From assembly GCA_002705055.1 (NCBI GenBank), contig PAHY01000029.1:1-57315 (forward strand): a stretch of 57,315 nt of DNA. The letters run 5' to 3'. The notes under the pieces are model-generated. The model made no database searches and was not told where the DNA came from. It worked only from the letters and a program-made list of their open reading frames with translations. Each line of letters opens with the position of its first letter. Within the stretch, counting starts at the first letter, position 1. Shown here one piece after another: positions 1-8,962 of the stretch. This DNA is from Planctomycetota bacterium. GTDB taxonomy: Bacteria; Planctomycetota; UBA1135. Made by a program: the position numbers and the translations under genes.

Positions 1-559
1 CCGGCGGGTTGTACGCCTCGGGGCGCAGGGAAACACGCAGGTCGCTGGCTTCGCGCAGCACGCGGTCCGCGCCGGCCGCCTTCACCACCGCACCGCGGCC
101 CCCCACCAAACGGCGGCGGTCCGGCGACAGGTAGAAGGTGGTGATCCCGCGCTCGAGCACGCGGTCCATGTCGAGGAAGGGATCGAAGTCGTCGTAGGCG
201 CGACGGTGCGCCGCCATCGAACGATCGCCCTGGTTGCCGTTGCCGGTCAGCGGGCTATCGGCCGCGACCAGACCGGGCATGACCGTGACGTCACCCAGAT
301 CCTTCAGCTCAAGAAAGGGCGGCAGCTCGGCTTCGTCGGCCACGATCGCCGCCACTTTGCCATCCCGCACCAGCAGGTAGGCATCCTCGTGAACGGTGGT
401 GCCGTCCACGTAGATCTTCGCGGCGCGGTAGGCCTGGAGACCGGCATCACCGCCCTCCAGCCAGGCCGGCGCCGGCGCGACCTCGTCGCCGCCCAGGCCC
501 GAGATCGCTGCTGGCGCAGCGACCGCGGCCAACGCGGCCAGGATCAAGAATCGTTTCAC
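1..559 (-). CDS. Amidohydrolase-like secreted protein, N-terminal part
   Basis: The gene runs off the left edge; 186 codons are visible. It starts at a GTG whose last two bases lie in the stop of the upstream gene (GTGA, 559-556), so the two are translationally coupled. The N-terminus VKRFLILAALAAVAAPAA is a good signal peptide. It is followed by the small beta-sandwich typical of amidohydrolases (AAKIYVDGTTV, LLVRDGKVAAIV) and by VMPGLVAADS, where metal-dependent amidohydrolases have PGLIDxHxH. Both metal-ligand histidines are absent, so catalysis is doubtful from the visible part. It is the last visible member of a tandem family of at least five. Confidence 0.8.
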   Translation of the reverse strand, partial: MKRFLILAALAAVAAPAAISGLGGDEVAPAPAWLEGGDAGLQAYRAAKIYVDGTTVHEDAYLLVRDGKVAAIVADEAELPPFLELKDLGDVTVMPGLVAADSPLTGNGNQGDRSMAAHRRAYDDFDPFLDMDRVLERGITTFYLSPDRRRLVGGRGAVVKAAGADRVLREASDLRVSLRPEAYNPP

Positions 560-1911
560 TGGTTGCGACCCTCCAGCAGACGCTGCAGACGCTCATCCTT
601 CGAGCGGTCGTAGACGTGGTTGCCGCGCACGAAGACGTGCAGGACCTGGGAATCCGCGGCGAGCGGATCGCCACTCATCAGAGTGAAGTTGCCGAGCGCG
701 CCTTCGACCAGCGTGCCGACCTGACCTTCCATGCCCCACAGCTTGGCGGGGTTGGCGGTGACCAGCGCCATCGCGTCGGCGCGGCTCATGCCTTCGCGCA
801 TGCACAGCGCGGCCTGATAACCCAGGCGGTCCGGGCCCATCCGGCCCTTCTCCGAGCCGATCGAGAAGGTGATGCCCTTCTCGGCGAACACGGTCGGCGC
901 GAAAGTGCGCTCTTCCTTGCCCGAGACCGGGTCGATCTCGACGGCCTCGAGGCCACCCACCAGGGCGACCATCGCGTTGGCCTCGGCCAGCATGTCGGCT
1001 GCCTTGTGCGCATCGGCCGAGACGACGTAGACCACCTTCTCGAGGCCCCGCTCGCTTGCCCAGCGCATGCCGTGCGCGACGTCGGTGGCGGTTGGGCAGG
1101 ACAGCCACAGGCGCACATCGCCGTTGAGGATGTGAACCAGGCCGCGCTGACCGTCGTCGAGGTCTTCCTCGGAGATCAGAGCCTTGCCCGGATAGTCGTC
1201 GCCGAAGCGAACGAAGCCGCCGGCGTCATCCTGGGCGTCGCCGTCGCCGGCGCTGTCCGCCGGCTCGTCGCCTGCTGCGGCAGCGTCGTCTTCCGCGGCC
1301 TGCTGATCGAGCAGCTCCTGCCCCTTGCGGCGCAGTGCATCGACCAGGGCCTCTTCGGCTTCGCGCAGCTCCGCGAGCTGGGCGCTGCGGCTCCAGCCGA
1401 AGCGCGGGCCGATGGCGATCTTCATGCCCATCCCATCGCCCAGCGACATGTGCTCGACCGTCATGCCGTGCGGAGCGACCACGCGGCCCATGCCGCCGAT
1501 CACCGTGTTGTTGCCCGGGATGATGCCGATGCCGGTGACGCCACCGCGCAGCTCGTTCTCGTAGAAGAAGGAAACCGGATCGATGGAATCCGCGACGTCG
1601 AGAAAGGGAGCGACCGGCACGTTCTCGTTCGGACGGTCCATGCCGTTCGAGGAGTGCGCCTCGAGGAAGCCGGCGAACAGCACGGCATCCGGATGCTCAT
1701 GAAGCAGGACGTCGAAGGGGACCTCAAGGTCGGCGCCACCCACGGCCACGATGCGACCGTTCTGAACGACGACGGTGCCGTTCTCGATGACCTGGCCGGG
1801 GCCGGTGATGACCTTGCCGGCGCGCACCGCAACGGCGCCATCCTGGGCGACGGCCGGTGCTGCGAGCAGGCCGAGGGCCAGAGTGGGGAAGAGGGATCGG
1901 GAGGGGATCAT
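556..1911 (-). CDS. Amidohydrolase family protein, secreted paralog 2
   Basis: This is a 451-residue protein with signal peptide MIPSRSLFPTLALGLLAAP ending near AVAQ. The N-terminal beta-sandwich (AGKVITGPGQVIENGTVVV) leads into FAGFLEAHSSNG, in which only one histidine of the usual HxH metal motif survives. An acidic, alanine-rich low-complexity insert lies near residues 205-235. The C-terminus keeps the family pattern: ITFSIGSEKG, ALVTANPAKLWGM, GTLVEGALGNFTL. A GGAG Shine-Dalgarno lies about 5 bases upstream of the ATG. The gap to the upstream paralog is 27 bases. The fold is clear, but substrate and activity cannot be assigned. It may be a non-catalytic member of the family. Confidence 0.85.
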   Translation of the reverse strand: MIPSRSLFPTLALGLLAAPAVAQDGAVAVRAGKVITGPGQVIENGTVVVQNGRIVAVGGADLEVPFDVLLHEHPDAVLFAGFLEAHSSNGMDRPNENVPVAPFLDVADSIDPVSFFYENELRGGVTGIGIIPGNNTVIGGMGRVVAPHGMTVEHMSLGDGMGMKIAIGPRFGWSRSAQLAELREAEEALVDALRRKGQELLDQQAAEDDAAAAGDEPADSAGDGDAQDDAGGFVRFGDDYPGKALISEEDLDDGQRGLVHILNGDVRLWLSCPTATDVAHGMRWASERGLEKVVYVVSADAHKAADMLAEANAMVALVGGLEAVEIDPVSGKEERTFAPTVFAEKGITFSIGSEKGRMGPDRLGYQAALCMREGMSRADAMALVTANPAKLWGMEGQVGTLVEGALGNFTLMSGDPLAADSQVLHVFVRGNHVYDRSKDERLQRLLEGRNQ

Positions 1912-1938
1912 GTTCTCCGAGGTGCTAGACGGTGAGGA

Positions 1939-3534
1939 TCAACGGTTGTCGACGACGACTTCGCCGTCCACGACGACGAGCAAGGGGCGGGAGGAGTGCT
2001 CGAGCGGATCGCCCGACCACAGAACCAGGTCGGCATCCATGCCGACTGCGACCGAGCCAACTCGGTCGCCGAGGCCGCACAGAGCGGCAGCACGCGAGGT
2101 GATCGAAGCGATCGCCTGATCGCGCGGCAGGCCGTACGCGACGGCACGACGGGCCTGATGAATCAGGCTGGCTTCCGTGGCCGCGGCGTCGTGCGCCTCG
2201 GCGCCACCGATGGCCATCGGGACCCCAGCCTGGTGCAAGAGCGCGGGCAGCGCCGGCGTGGCCTGGTCGCCTTCCGTGAAGCGACCGCGGTTCAGGCCGC
2301 TGGCCAGACGCTCGCCGCCGATGCTGAGGACCACATCGCGCACCAGCTCGTTCTCCGGAAGCATCGGGTCGACTTCGCTGTGCTCTTCGTGCTCGTGATG
2401 CAGCGGATCGTGCGGGTCGATCGGGATCCCCCACTCGTTGCGCGGGATCTCTTCGTAATGCTGCGCGCTGCCATCGACGTCGCACTCATGGTGGTGCGGG
2501 AAGACCGGGAAGGCACCCAGCTCGACCACGAAGGCGTCTTCATGCAGGTGCTCGCAGCAGATCTGCGGCGGAGCAGCGAGGAAGCGCAGCTGTTCGAGGG
2601 TCGGCCCCTGCGCGATCGCGCGCTGACGGTTGTCGTAACCCGGGCCCGCGACGACCGGCACGCCGGCAGCGGCCAGCAGCTGCGAGGCGCGATGCGCCTC
2701 GGTGCCTTCTTCGATGACGAAGCCCGGCCACTGGAACTCGGCCGCGAGGCGCAGCGCGGTCTGCACGTCGTTGTTGCGACGGGCGTGGACGCGGATCGGA
2801 ATCTCGCCGCGCATCGCCGCGAGGACCGCCTCGTAGTCGGCGTGGTAATCGGCTTCTCCGGCCTCGCGCGCCTCGGCGTAACGCATCGCGTTGTAGAAGG
2901 TGCTGCGGATCGCCCAGACCGTGCCCATGCGCGTGGTCGGACGGCGAATGAAGAAGCTGTTCGGCACCCGGCCCGGCGTGCGGTTGCCCATGGCCACGTC
3001 GTTGCCGAGGCTGATCTTCAGCGCGGCGGCATCGTGCACCAGCTTGGCCGAAGCGCCTTCGTCGGCGAACAGGTCGGCGGGCTGGCCGCCGGCCGTCTTG
3101 ACGATGGCCGCCAGACCACCGAACGCGTTGAGCGAATCGGGGGTGAGAAAGGCCGTGGTGACGCCCTCCGACGCAGCGCGCGCGAAGGATGGGCTGTCGA
3201 GATCGATCGTCGTCGACAGCTTGAGGCTGGCAGTCGTCTCGCGCGACTGCTCGACGGTGTCGCCGTCGACGGCCATGTAGCTGAAGGCGTCGACGAGGCC
3301 CGGGGTCATGTGCACGCCTTCAAGGCGCGTGGCCCCATCGGGTGCGTCTCCACCAGGAATGACGGCGCTCACCTTGCCGTCGGTCACGGTGACGACGACG
3401 TTCTTGAGCACCTGTCCATCGCCGACGTGCAGCACGTCGACCACGTAGGAAGAGACGGAAGCGGGCTGCGGTTCGTCCGGCGTGTCGGCCGGCGCGAAGC
3501 TGAGCAGCGAAGCGAGGAGCGGAGTGAGAAGCAT
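1939..3534 (-). CDS. Amidohydrolase family protein with His-rich insert
   Basis: This is a 531-residue secreted protein (signal peptide MLLTPLLASLLSFAPA). The N-terminal sheet (VLKNVVVTVTDGKVSAVI) is followed by MTPGLVDAFSYM, with both HxH histidines lost. The barrel segment IPIRVHARRNNDVQTAL retains one canonical histidine. Later, VIEEGTEAH replaces the usual EHGTEA. A His/acid-rich insert near residues 345-395 includes FPHHHECD and HHEHEEH and could bind a transition metal. The C-terminus ASITSRAAALCGLGDRVGSV and ADLVLWSGDPL is typical of the family. It begins 3 bases after the stop of the upstream paralog, whose last codon supplies the GGAG ribosome-binding site. Confidence 0.85.
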   Translation of the reverse strand: MLLTPLLASLLSFAPADTPDEPQPASVSSYVVDVLHVGDGQVLKNVVVTVTDGKVSAVIPGGDAPDGATRLEGVHMTPGLVDAFSYMAVDGDTVEQSRETTASLKLSTTIDLDSPSFARAASEGVTTAFLTPDSLNAFGGLAAIVKTAGGQPADLFADEGASAKLVHDAAALKISLGNDVAMGNRTPGRVPNSFFIRRPTTRMGTVWAIRSTFYNAMRYAEAREAGEADYHADYEAVLAAMRGEIPIRVHARRNNDVQTALRLAAEFQWPGFVIEEGTEAHRASQLLAAAGVPVVAGPGYDNRQRAIAQGPTLEQLRFLAAPPQICCEHLHEDAFVVELGAFPVFPHHHECDVDGSAQHYEEIPRNEWGIPIDPHDPLHHEHEEHSEVDPMLPENELVRDVVLSIGGERLASGLNRGRFTEGDQATPALPALLHQAGVPMAIGGAEAHDAAATEASLIHQARRAVAYGLPRDQAIASITSRAAALCGLGDRVGSVAVGMDADLVLWSGDPLEHSSRPLLVVVDGEVVVDNR

Positions 3535-3537
3535 GGG

Positions 3538-4632
3538 TTACTCCGAATCAGTGACACGGTGCGCAGCTTCGCCGTGAATCAGCACGGCGCGGATCTGCGC
3601 GGAAGGATCGAGCGGATGGGCCGACCACAGCACGAGGTCGGCGCGACGGCCCTTTTCGATGGCGCCGACCTGGTCGGAGCCGATGAAAGCGGCCGCGTTG
3701 CTGGTGATCGCAGCCATCGCGGCCTTGGGATCACCGGTGAGCCGGGACATGGTGGCCGCGGCGCGGCGCAGATCGCCGGGCTGAGCGGCTCCGTTCGGGC
3801 TCCAGGTCCCGAAGCAGACCTTGACGCCGGCCTTGTGCAGGCGCTTCAGGGTCTCGAGGCCGCGCGGGGTCCAGGCACCCACCCCGGGGATGGGCATGCC
3901 GGCGTACTGACCGCGCAGTTCGCCGCCGTAGCTAGCGGCGTCGCCCCACATCATCCAGCGCGTGTCGACTTCCTTGCCGACGGCTTCGCGGATGGCGCGA
4001 ATCGCGGCCGAGTCATCGACGTGGGCGAGCACCCCGCGGTCGGCCACGCCGGGGACGCGGGCGGTGTCGGCGCCTTGCAGCAGCTCGATGGCGCCGGCCA
4101 GACTGCTGGGACCGAAGGCCGGATCGCCGACCCGGCTGATCACCATCGAAAGCACCTGACGGGTGCGGCCGACCAGCATGCGGTCCTTACCGGCGCTGGC
4201 GACCAGCGCCCCCCATCCGGACTGGATGTTGTTGGGCTCGGGCAGCACATGAGCGCTGGTGATCCCGGCTTCCACGAGCTTGCCCCAGTCGTCGCCGTCG
4301 AGATCGACCGCGTCGTAAGCGCGCAGCATCGGGGTGAGCGCGCGCGAATCTTCCTGGGCCGGGGCGTCGGTGCCGTAGGCGCTGAAGGCGTCGACGAAAC
4401 CGGGCGCGAGCACCCCGTCGAGCTTCCAGCGGCGCGCGCCGCTTGGCAGCTCGAGGTCGGCGCCGACGCCGAGAATGCGACCGCCCTGGACTAGCACCGT
4501 CTGCCCTTCGGCGGTGGAGCCGTCGGGGAGAATGACGTGCGTGGGCTGCAGCGCCCAGACGGGCCCCTGGGCCTTGGCTTCCTGGGCTGGAAGTGCCGGA
4601 GCGAGGGCGAGGAGGGATGTGGCGAGAAGCAC
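3538..4632 (-). CDS. Amidohydrolase family protein, secreted paralog 4
   Basis: The protein is 364 residues from the chosen GTG at 4632, four bases after the upstream stop. This start gives a clean signal peptide (LLATSLLALAPALPA) much like that of the next paralog. An ATG at 4674 and a TTG at 4677 would overlap the neighbour by about 40 bases and precede the signal peptide with a Pro/Ser-rich leader. The N-terminal sheet (HVILPDGSTAEGQTVLV) is followed by LAPGFVDAFSAYG, again without HxH. The C-terminus keeps MAAITSNAAAFIG, GAIEKGRRADLVLW and SAHPLD. It is shorter than true amidohydrolases, with the central barrel reduced. Confidence 0.82.
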   Translation of the reverse strand: MLLATSLLALAPALPAQEAKAQGPVWALQPTHVILPDGSTAEGQTVLVQGGRILGVGADLELPSGARRWKLDGVLAPGFVDAFSAYGTDAPAQEDSRALTPMLRAYDAVDLDGDDWGKLVEAGITSAHVLPEPNNIQSGWGALVASAGKDRMLVGRTRQVLSMVISRVGDPAFGPSSLAGAIELLQGADTARVPGVADRGVLAHVDDSAAIRAIREAVGKEVDTRWMMWGDAASYGGELRGQYAGMPIPGVGAWTPRGLETLKRLHKAGVKVCFGTWSPNGAAQPGDLRRAAATMSRLTGDPKAAMAAITSNAAAFIGSDQVGAIEKGRRADLVLWSAHPLDPSAQIRAVLIHGEAAHRVTDSE

Positions 4633-4636
4633 CGCG

Positions 4637-6010
4637 TTACTTGGGCTGGTGGGAGCGGAAGACGCCGGAGGCATCAAAGGGATGCGCCCCGCCGAAGAGA
4701 ATCATGGAGCCGATCGCGCCACCCTGCAGCGCGCCGGCCTGACCGCCCAGGCCGAGCAGCTCGGCCGGGGTGCTGGTGAGCGCCGCCCAGACATCCTGCT
4801 GGTCGACCCCATGGGCGACGAGTTCGCCGGCCAGGGTGAGCATCATCGGACCGAGGTCACGGCCGCCCGAACCGAGCGCCACTTGCACGCCCGCCTTGGA
4901 ATAGGCGAGGAAGTCCTGGGCCAGCGCGTCGTCGCCGGCGAGCTGACGGGAAAGATCGAGTACGACACCGACCCCGAGATCCGCCATGCGGTCGGCGTGC
5001 GCCGTTCCGCCCGCTGCGTTGACCAGCAGCATCTTGAGGTGATGCTCTTCGGCCACGTCCAGGGCGGCGGCCACGACCGCGCCGCTGTCGGCCTGGACGC
5101 GCACCGGCAGCTTGCCGTCGATGGCGTCGAGAATCAGGTCGCCGGCGACGTTGCGCTTCGGCGGAGCCGGGCGCTTCGGACGCTTGGGCCGCTTGTCATC
5201 CTTCTTGGCGTCCTGCTTGGGATCCTCGGCGCGGGCCTTGCCCCCGCCCTTCTCGGCCTTCTTCTGCTCTTCGAGGTACTTCTTGAAGTCCTCTTCGTAC
5301 TTCTTCAGGTCTTCTTCGTACTTCTCGAGCTTCTCGTCGAAGTCATCCCGCGCATCGCGCAGCGCGACCGCGGAGGCGAAGGTGGCCTTCAGGTCCTGGG
5401 CTCGGATCTGGGCGGCGCCGCCTGCGCCTGCTCCCGAGAGATCGAGCCAGTCTCCACCCATGTCGTAGGGAAGATTGTCGACGGAGAAGCCCGCGACCAC
5501 CCCCAGACCACGCTGCAGATTGCCATCGGTGCGGCCGAGGTAGACCACGCCGACCCCCGAGTTGCGCAGCGCTTGAACGCGCGCCGCTAGGCCCGGATCC
5601 GCTCCAGCGACCAGAACCGGCAGGTCCTCCGCGAGACGCGACTGGGGCAGCGGGCGGCGACCGCCATCGCGGCCGGCCATGGGCAGGCCCGACCAGGCGT
5701 CGACGATGGCTGGTGCCAGTGTGCCTTCGACCCGCAGGATCGTCGGCTTCTGCACGCCGAAGGGAGTGTTGCGCTCGCGCGGTGCGCGCGTGGAGACCCC
5801 AGCGATGCGGCCCTTGTCGATGGTGACAAAGGCCGGTTCCACCACACGACCACCCGGCAGCCAGCAGGCGTCCGCGTGGATGGTGTAGGTGCGCTGATAG
5901 CCGGGGTCAGCTGCCTCTTGAGAAGCCGCTGTCGGCGCAAAGCCGGCAACGGCCGCCAAAAAGGCGAGCGCCACCGCCGGAAGGGGAAGTAGGCGGAAGG
6001 AGGGACGCAC
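4637..6010 (-). CDS. Amidohydrolase-like protein with coiled-coil insert
   Basis: This is 457 residues from GTG 6010, which gives signal peptide MRPSFRLLPLPAVALAFLAA. An in-frame codon at 6085 would add 25 residues but leave only 16 bases to the divergent lpxA. The N-terminal sheet leads to LAPAIVDAWSGLPM, with no HxH. A striking charged insert lies at about residues 217-275: heptad-like KYEEDLKKYEEDFKKYLEEQ, then a Lys/Pro/Arg-rich tail (KRPKRPKRPAPPKR). The C-terminal half resumes the barrel pattern (LPVRVQADSGAVV, ALTSTPAELLGL). This is the first gene of the tandem amidohydrolase operon. Function is unknown; a structural or binding role is plausible. Confidence 0.8.
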   Translation of the reverse strand: MRPSFRLLPLPAVALAFLAAVAGFAPTAASQEAADPGYQRTYTIHADACWLPGGRVVEPAFVTIDKGRIAGVSTRAPRERNTPFGVQKPTILRVEGTLAPAIVDAWSGLPMAGRDGGRRPLPQSRLAEDLPVLVAGADPGLAARVQALRNSGVGVVYLGRTDGNLQRGLGVVAGFSVDNLPYDMGGDWLDLSGAGAGGAAQIRAQDLKATFASAVALRDARDDFDEKLEKYEEDLKKYEEDFKKYLEEQKKAEKGGGKARAEDPKQDAKKDDKRPKRPKRPAPPKRNVAGDLILDAIDGKLPVRVQADSGAVVAAALDVAEEHHLKMLLVNAAGGTAHADRMADLGVGVVLDLSRQLAGDDALAQDFLAYSKAGVQVALGSGGRDLGPMMLTLAGELVAHGVDQQDVWAALTSTPAELLGLGGQAGALQGGAIGSMILFGGAHPFDASGVFRSHQPK

Positions 6011-6101
6011 GGAGCGAGGGATCCCGAAACTGCTCGAGAGCTTCGTTGTCGAGAATACGGAGAGAGGTCTCCCTGTTTGAAGCATTTTCTATCCTTAGCG
6101 C

Positions 6102-6896
6102 ATGGAAACTCAGGAGACCGCCGTCCATCCGACGGCTGTGGTGATGCCGGGAGCCGAACTCGGAGTCGGCGTCGAAGTCGGTCCCTACTGCGTGATCGAG
6201 CCCGGGGTCGAACTGGGAGATCACTGTCGCCTGCACCCCTTTGTGCGCCTTTGCGGACGCACGCAAATCGGTGCATCGACAACAGTTGGCTCTCACTCCG
6301 TCCTCGGATCCGAGCCCCAAGATAAGGCATATTCGGGAGAACGTACAAGTGTGGAAATCGGATCTCACTGTCAAATCCACGAACATGTGACCGTTCACCG
6401 TGCAACGAAGGAGGGGGTCACCCGAGTCGGCAACGGGGTCATGATGATGGCCGGTTCTCATGTAGGCCACAACGCGACCGTCGAGGACGAGGTCGTGATG
6501 GTCAATCAGTCGGCGGTCGCCGGGCACGCGACGGTCGGACGGCGCGCCTTCCTTTCGATGGGCTCCGCGGTCCATCAATTCGGACGGGTCGGCCGGCTGA
6601 CCCTGGTCGGCGGGGGCTGCATGGTCACGCAGGACGCTCCCCCCTTCTCGATTGTGGTCGGCAACTACCCCGTGGTCTGGCGCGGGCCGAACAGCGTCGG
6701 CCTGAAGCGCGCCGGCTTCGACGACCCCACCCGAAGCGCGATTCGACGCGCCCTCTTCGCTATCTTCAGGCACCCGGACGGCACCACCGCGGGAGCCCAG
6801 CAACTTCTGGATCACGCCGTCCCCGAAGTCGACGAGCTCGCCCGCTTCGTCCTCGAATCGCCCCGCGGCATCTGCAGCGCCCCTCGCCAAGCATGA
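6102..6896 (+). CDS. lpxA: Acyl-ACP--UDP-N-acetylglucosamine O-acyltransferase LpxA
   Basis: LpxA transfers a 3-hydroxyacyl chain from ACP to UDP-GlcNAc, the first step of lipid A synthesis, in the cytoplasm. The 264-residue length is normal. The N-terminal two thirds is a left-handed beta-helix of hexapeptide repeats (VHPTAVVMPGAELG). EHVTVHRAT at about residues 94-102 matches the E. coli IREFVTIHRGT segment, and His99 is the likely catalytic base. AVHQFGRVG, VTQDAPPF and LKRAGF are further LpxA hallmarks. The gene is not beside lpxD, fabZ or lpxB in this window. It overlaps the acetyl-CoA synthetase start by 4 bases (ATGA at 6893). It is divergent from the amidohydrolase cluster. Confidence 0.95.
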   Translation: METQETAVHPTAVVMPGAELGVGVEVGPYCVIEPGVELGDHCRLHPFVRLCGRTQIGASTTVGSHSVLGSEPQDKAYSGERTSVEIGSHCQIHEHVTVHRATKEGVTRVGNGVMMMAGSHVGHNATVEDEVVMVNQSAVAGHATVGRRAFLSMGSAVHQFGRVGRLTLVGGGCMVTQDAPPFSIVVGNYPVVWRGPNSVGLKRAGFDDPTRSAIRRALFAIFRHPDGTTAGAQQLLDHAVPEVDELARFVLESPRGICSAPRQA

Positions 6897-8863
6897 GCTC
6901 CTCCTCGACCCCCAAGACGATCGACACTCTGCTCCAGGAACATCGGCATTTTGCGCCGCCAGCCGAGTTCGTCGCCCAGGCGCACGCCGCCGACCCGGCC
7001 ATCTACGAGCAGGCTGAGGCCGACCCGGAGGCGTGGTGGAAGTCCTGGGCCGAGCAGCTGCAGTGGGACCAGCCCTTCACCCAGATCTGCGACTGGTCGA
7101 ATCCGCCCTATGCGCGCTGGTTCCACGACGGCAAGCTCAACGCGAGCGTGCAGTGCCTCGATCGGCACGTCGCCGCCGGGCACGGCGATCGCGTCGCCTA
7201 CCACTGGGAAGGCGAACCCGGGGATTCGCGCACGCTGAGTTACGCCGAGATGCTCGCCGGAGTCTGCCAGGTCGCCAACGGCCTCCAGCAGCTCGGCGTC
7301 GAGAAGGGCGATCGCGTGACGCTCTACATGCCGATGGTGCCGGAGCTCGCCATGGCCGTGCTCGCCTGCACGCGGATCGGCGCGATCTTTTCGGTGGTTT
7401 TCGCCGGGTTCTCGGCGACCTCGCTGAAGGATCGCATCCAGGATCAGGAAGCCAAGCTGGTGATCTGCGCCGACGGCTGCTGGCGGCGCGGCAAGCTGCT
7501 CGACCTGAAGGCGGTCGTCAACGAGGCCATCGAAGAATGCCCTTCTGTCGAGCGTATCCTGGTCTGGAAACGCGGCGAAGGCATCGAATCGACCGCACCC
7601 GCCACCGATCGCGACCTGGACTGGCACGCGCTCGTCAGCGGCCAGAGCACCGAGTGCGCGCCCGCCTCGATGGATGCCGAGGATCCGCTGTTCATTCTCT
7701 ACACCAGCGGAACGACCGGGCAGCCGAAGGGCATCCTGCACACGACCGGCGGTTACATGACCGGTGCGTTTGCTACCTCGAAGCTGGTCTTCGACCTGAA
7801 GCCAGAGAGCGATGTGTACTGGTGCACCGCCGACATCGGCTGGATCACCGGGCACTCTTACATCGTGTTTGGCCCGATGGCCAACGGCGTGACGCAGGTG
7901 ATGTACGAAGGCGCCCCCGACTACCCGAAGCCGGACCGCTTCTGGGAGCTCTGCGCGAAGTACGGCGTCACCGTCTTCTACACCGCGCCCACCGCGATCC
8001 GTGCCTTCATGAAGTGGGGTGATGAACACCCGGCGGCGCATGATCTTTCAAGCCTGCGTTTGCTCGGCACCGTCGGCGAGCCGATCAACCCGGAGGCCTG
8101 GGTTTGGTATCTGCACCACATCGGCGGCGGCCGCTGCCCGATCGTGGACACCTGGTGGCAGACCGAAACCGGCGGAATCATGATCACGCCGCTGCCGGGG
8201 ATCACGACGACCGTGCCGGGTTCGGCGACCACCCCCTTCCCCGGCGTTTCGGCCAAGCTGCTCGATGAGGACGGCGTCGAGGTCGAAGGACCCGGCGGCG
8301 GCTACCTGGTGCTCGATCGACCCTGGCCGCACATGCTGCGCGGCATCTGGGGAGACAGCGAGCGCTTTGAAGAGACCTATTGGTCGCGCTTCCCCGACAA
8401 GTACTTCCCCGGCGACGGAGCCAAGCGCGACGAGCAGGGTTTCCTGTGGGTGCTGGGGCGCGTCGATGACGTGATGAACGTGTCGGGACACCGCCTCTCC
8501 ACCATGGAGATCGAATCGGCGCTAGTCGATCACGAAGCCGTCGCGGAAGCCGCGGTCATCGGCGTGCACCACGAGCTGAAGGGGCAGGCGCCGGTCGGCT
8601 TCGTCATCCTGCGTGGTGGCTTCGAGGCCAATGAGGCTTTGGCGGAGGAGCTCCGCAAGCACGTCGGCACTCTGATCGGCGGGCTGGCCCGGCCCGAGGC
8701 GGTTCACTTCACGCCGGAACTGCCCAAGACCCGTTCCGGCAAGATCATGCGCCGCCTGCTCCGCGACGTCGCCGAAGGCAAGGCGATCGGCGACACGACC
8801 ACCTTGGCGGATCCGGGCGTGCTCGACGGCCTGCGCTCGGAGTACGAGCAGCGCGAGGGGTAA
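6893..8863 (+). CDS. acsA: Acetyl-CoA synthetase
   Basis: This enzyme makes acetyl-CoA from acetate, ATP and CoA via acetyl-AMP. The 656 residues match the family length. The P-loop-like motif YTSGTTGQPKG starts near residue 270. The acyl-binding motif WWQTETGG lies near residues 422-429. VSGHRLSTMEIE marks the C-terminal domain, and PKTRSGKIMRRLLR near residue 617 carries the lysine that is catalytic for adenylation and commonly acetylated. The ATG is embedded in the lpxA stop (ATGA), so expression is coupled to lipid A synthesis. A related short-chain acyl-CoA synthetase cannot be excluded, but the family assignment is firm. Confidence 0.94.
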   Translation: MSSSSTPKTIDTLLQEHRHFAPPAEFVAQAHAADPAIYEQAEADPEAWWKSWAEQLQWDQPFTQICDWSNPPYARWFHDGKLNASVQCLDRHVAAGHGDRVAYHWEGEPGDSRTLSYAEMLAGVCQVANGLQQLGVEKGDRVTLYMPMVPELAMAVLACTRIGAIFSVVFAGFSATSLKDRIQDQEAKLVICADGCWRRGKLLDLKAVVNEAIEECPSVERILVWKRGEGIESTAPATDRDLDWHALVSGQSTECAPASMDAEDPLFILYTSGTTGQPKGILHTTGGYMTGAFATSKLVFDLKPESDVYWCTADIGWITGHSYIVFGPMANGVTQVMYEGAPDYPKPDRFWELCAKYGVTVFYTAPTAIRAFMKWGDEHPAAHDLSSLRLLGTVGEPINPEAWVWYLHHIGGGRCPIVDTWWQTETGGIMITPLPGITTTVPGSATTPFPGVSAKLLDEDGVEVEGPGGGYLVLDRPWPHMLRGIWGDSERFEETYWSRFPDKYFPGDGAKRDEQGFLWVLGRVDDVMNVSGHRLSTMEIESALVDHEAVAEAAVIGVHHELKGQAPVGFVILRGGFEANEALAEELRKHVGTLIGGLARPEAVHFTPELPKTRSGKIMRRLLRDVAEGKAIGDTTTLADPGVLDGLRSEYEQREG

Positions 8864-8962
8864 CGCACTTCCTGGCCAGCACCTTCCGAAAGCTCGGCAA
8901 ACAAACCGGGAACGGCTTTTCGGGGTACACTCTCCCATTGCTCAGCGTCCTCTGGACACTGA

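Noticed and set aside
1996..4494. Long plus-strand frame opposite the amidohydrolase cluster
   Set aside because: It spans two real genes and their junction and shows no domain or signal peptide.
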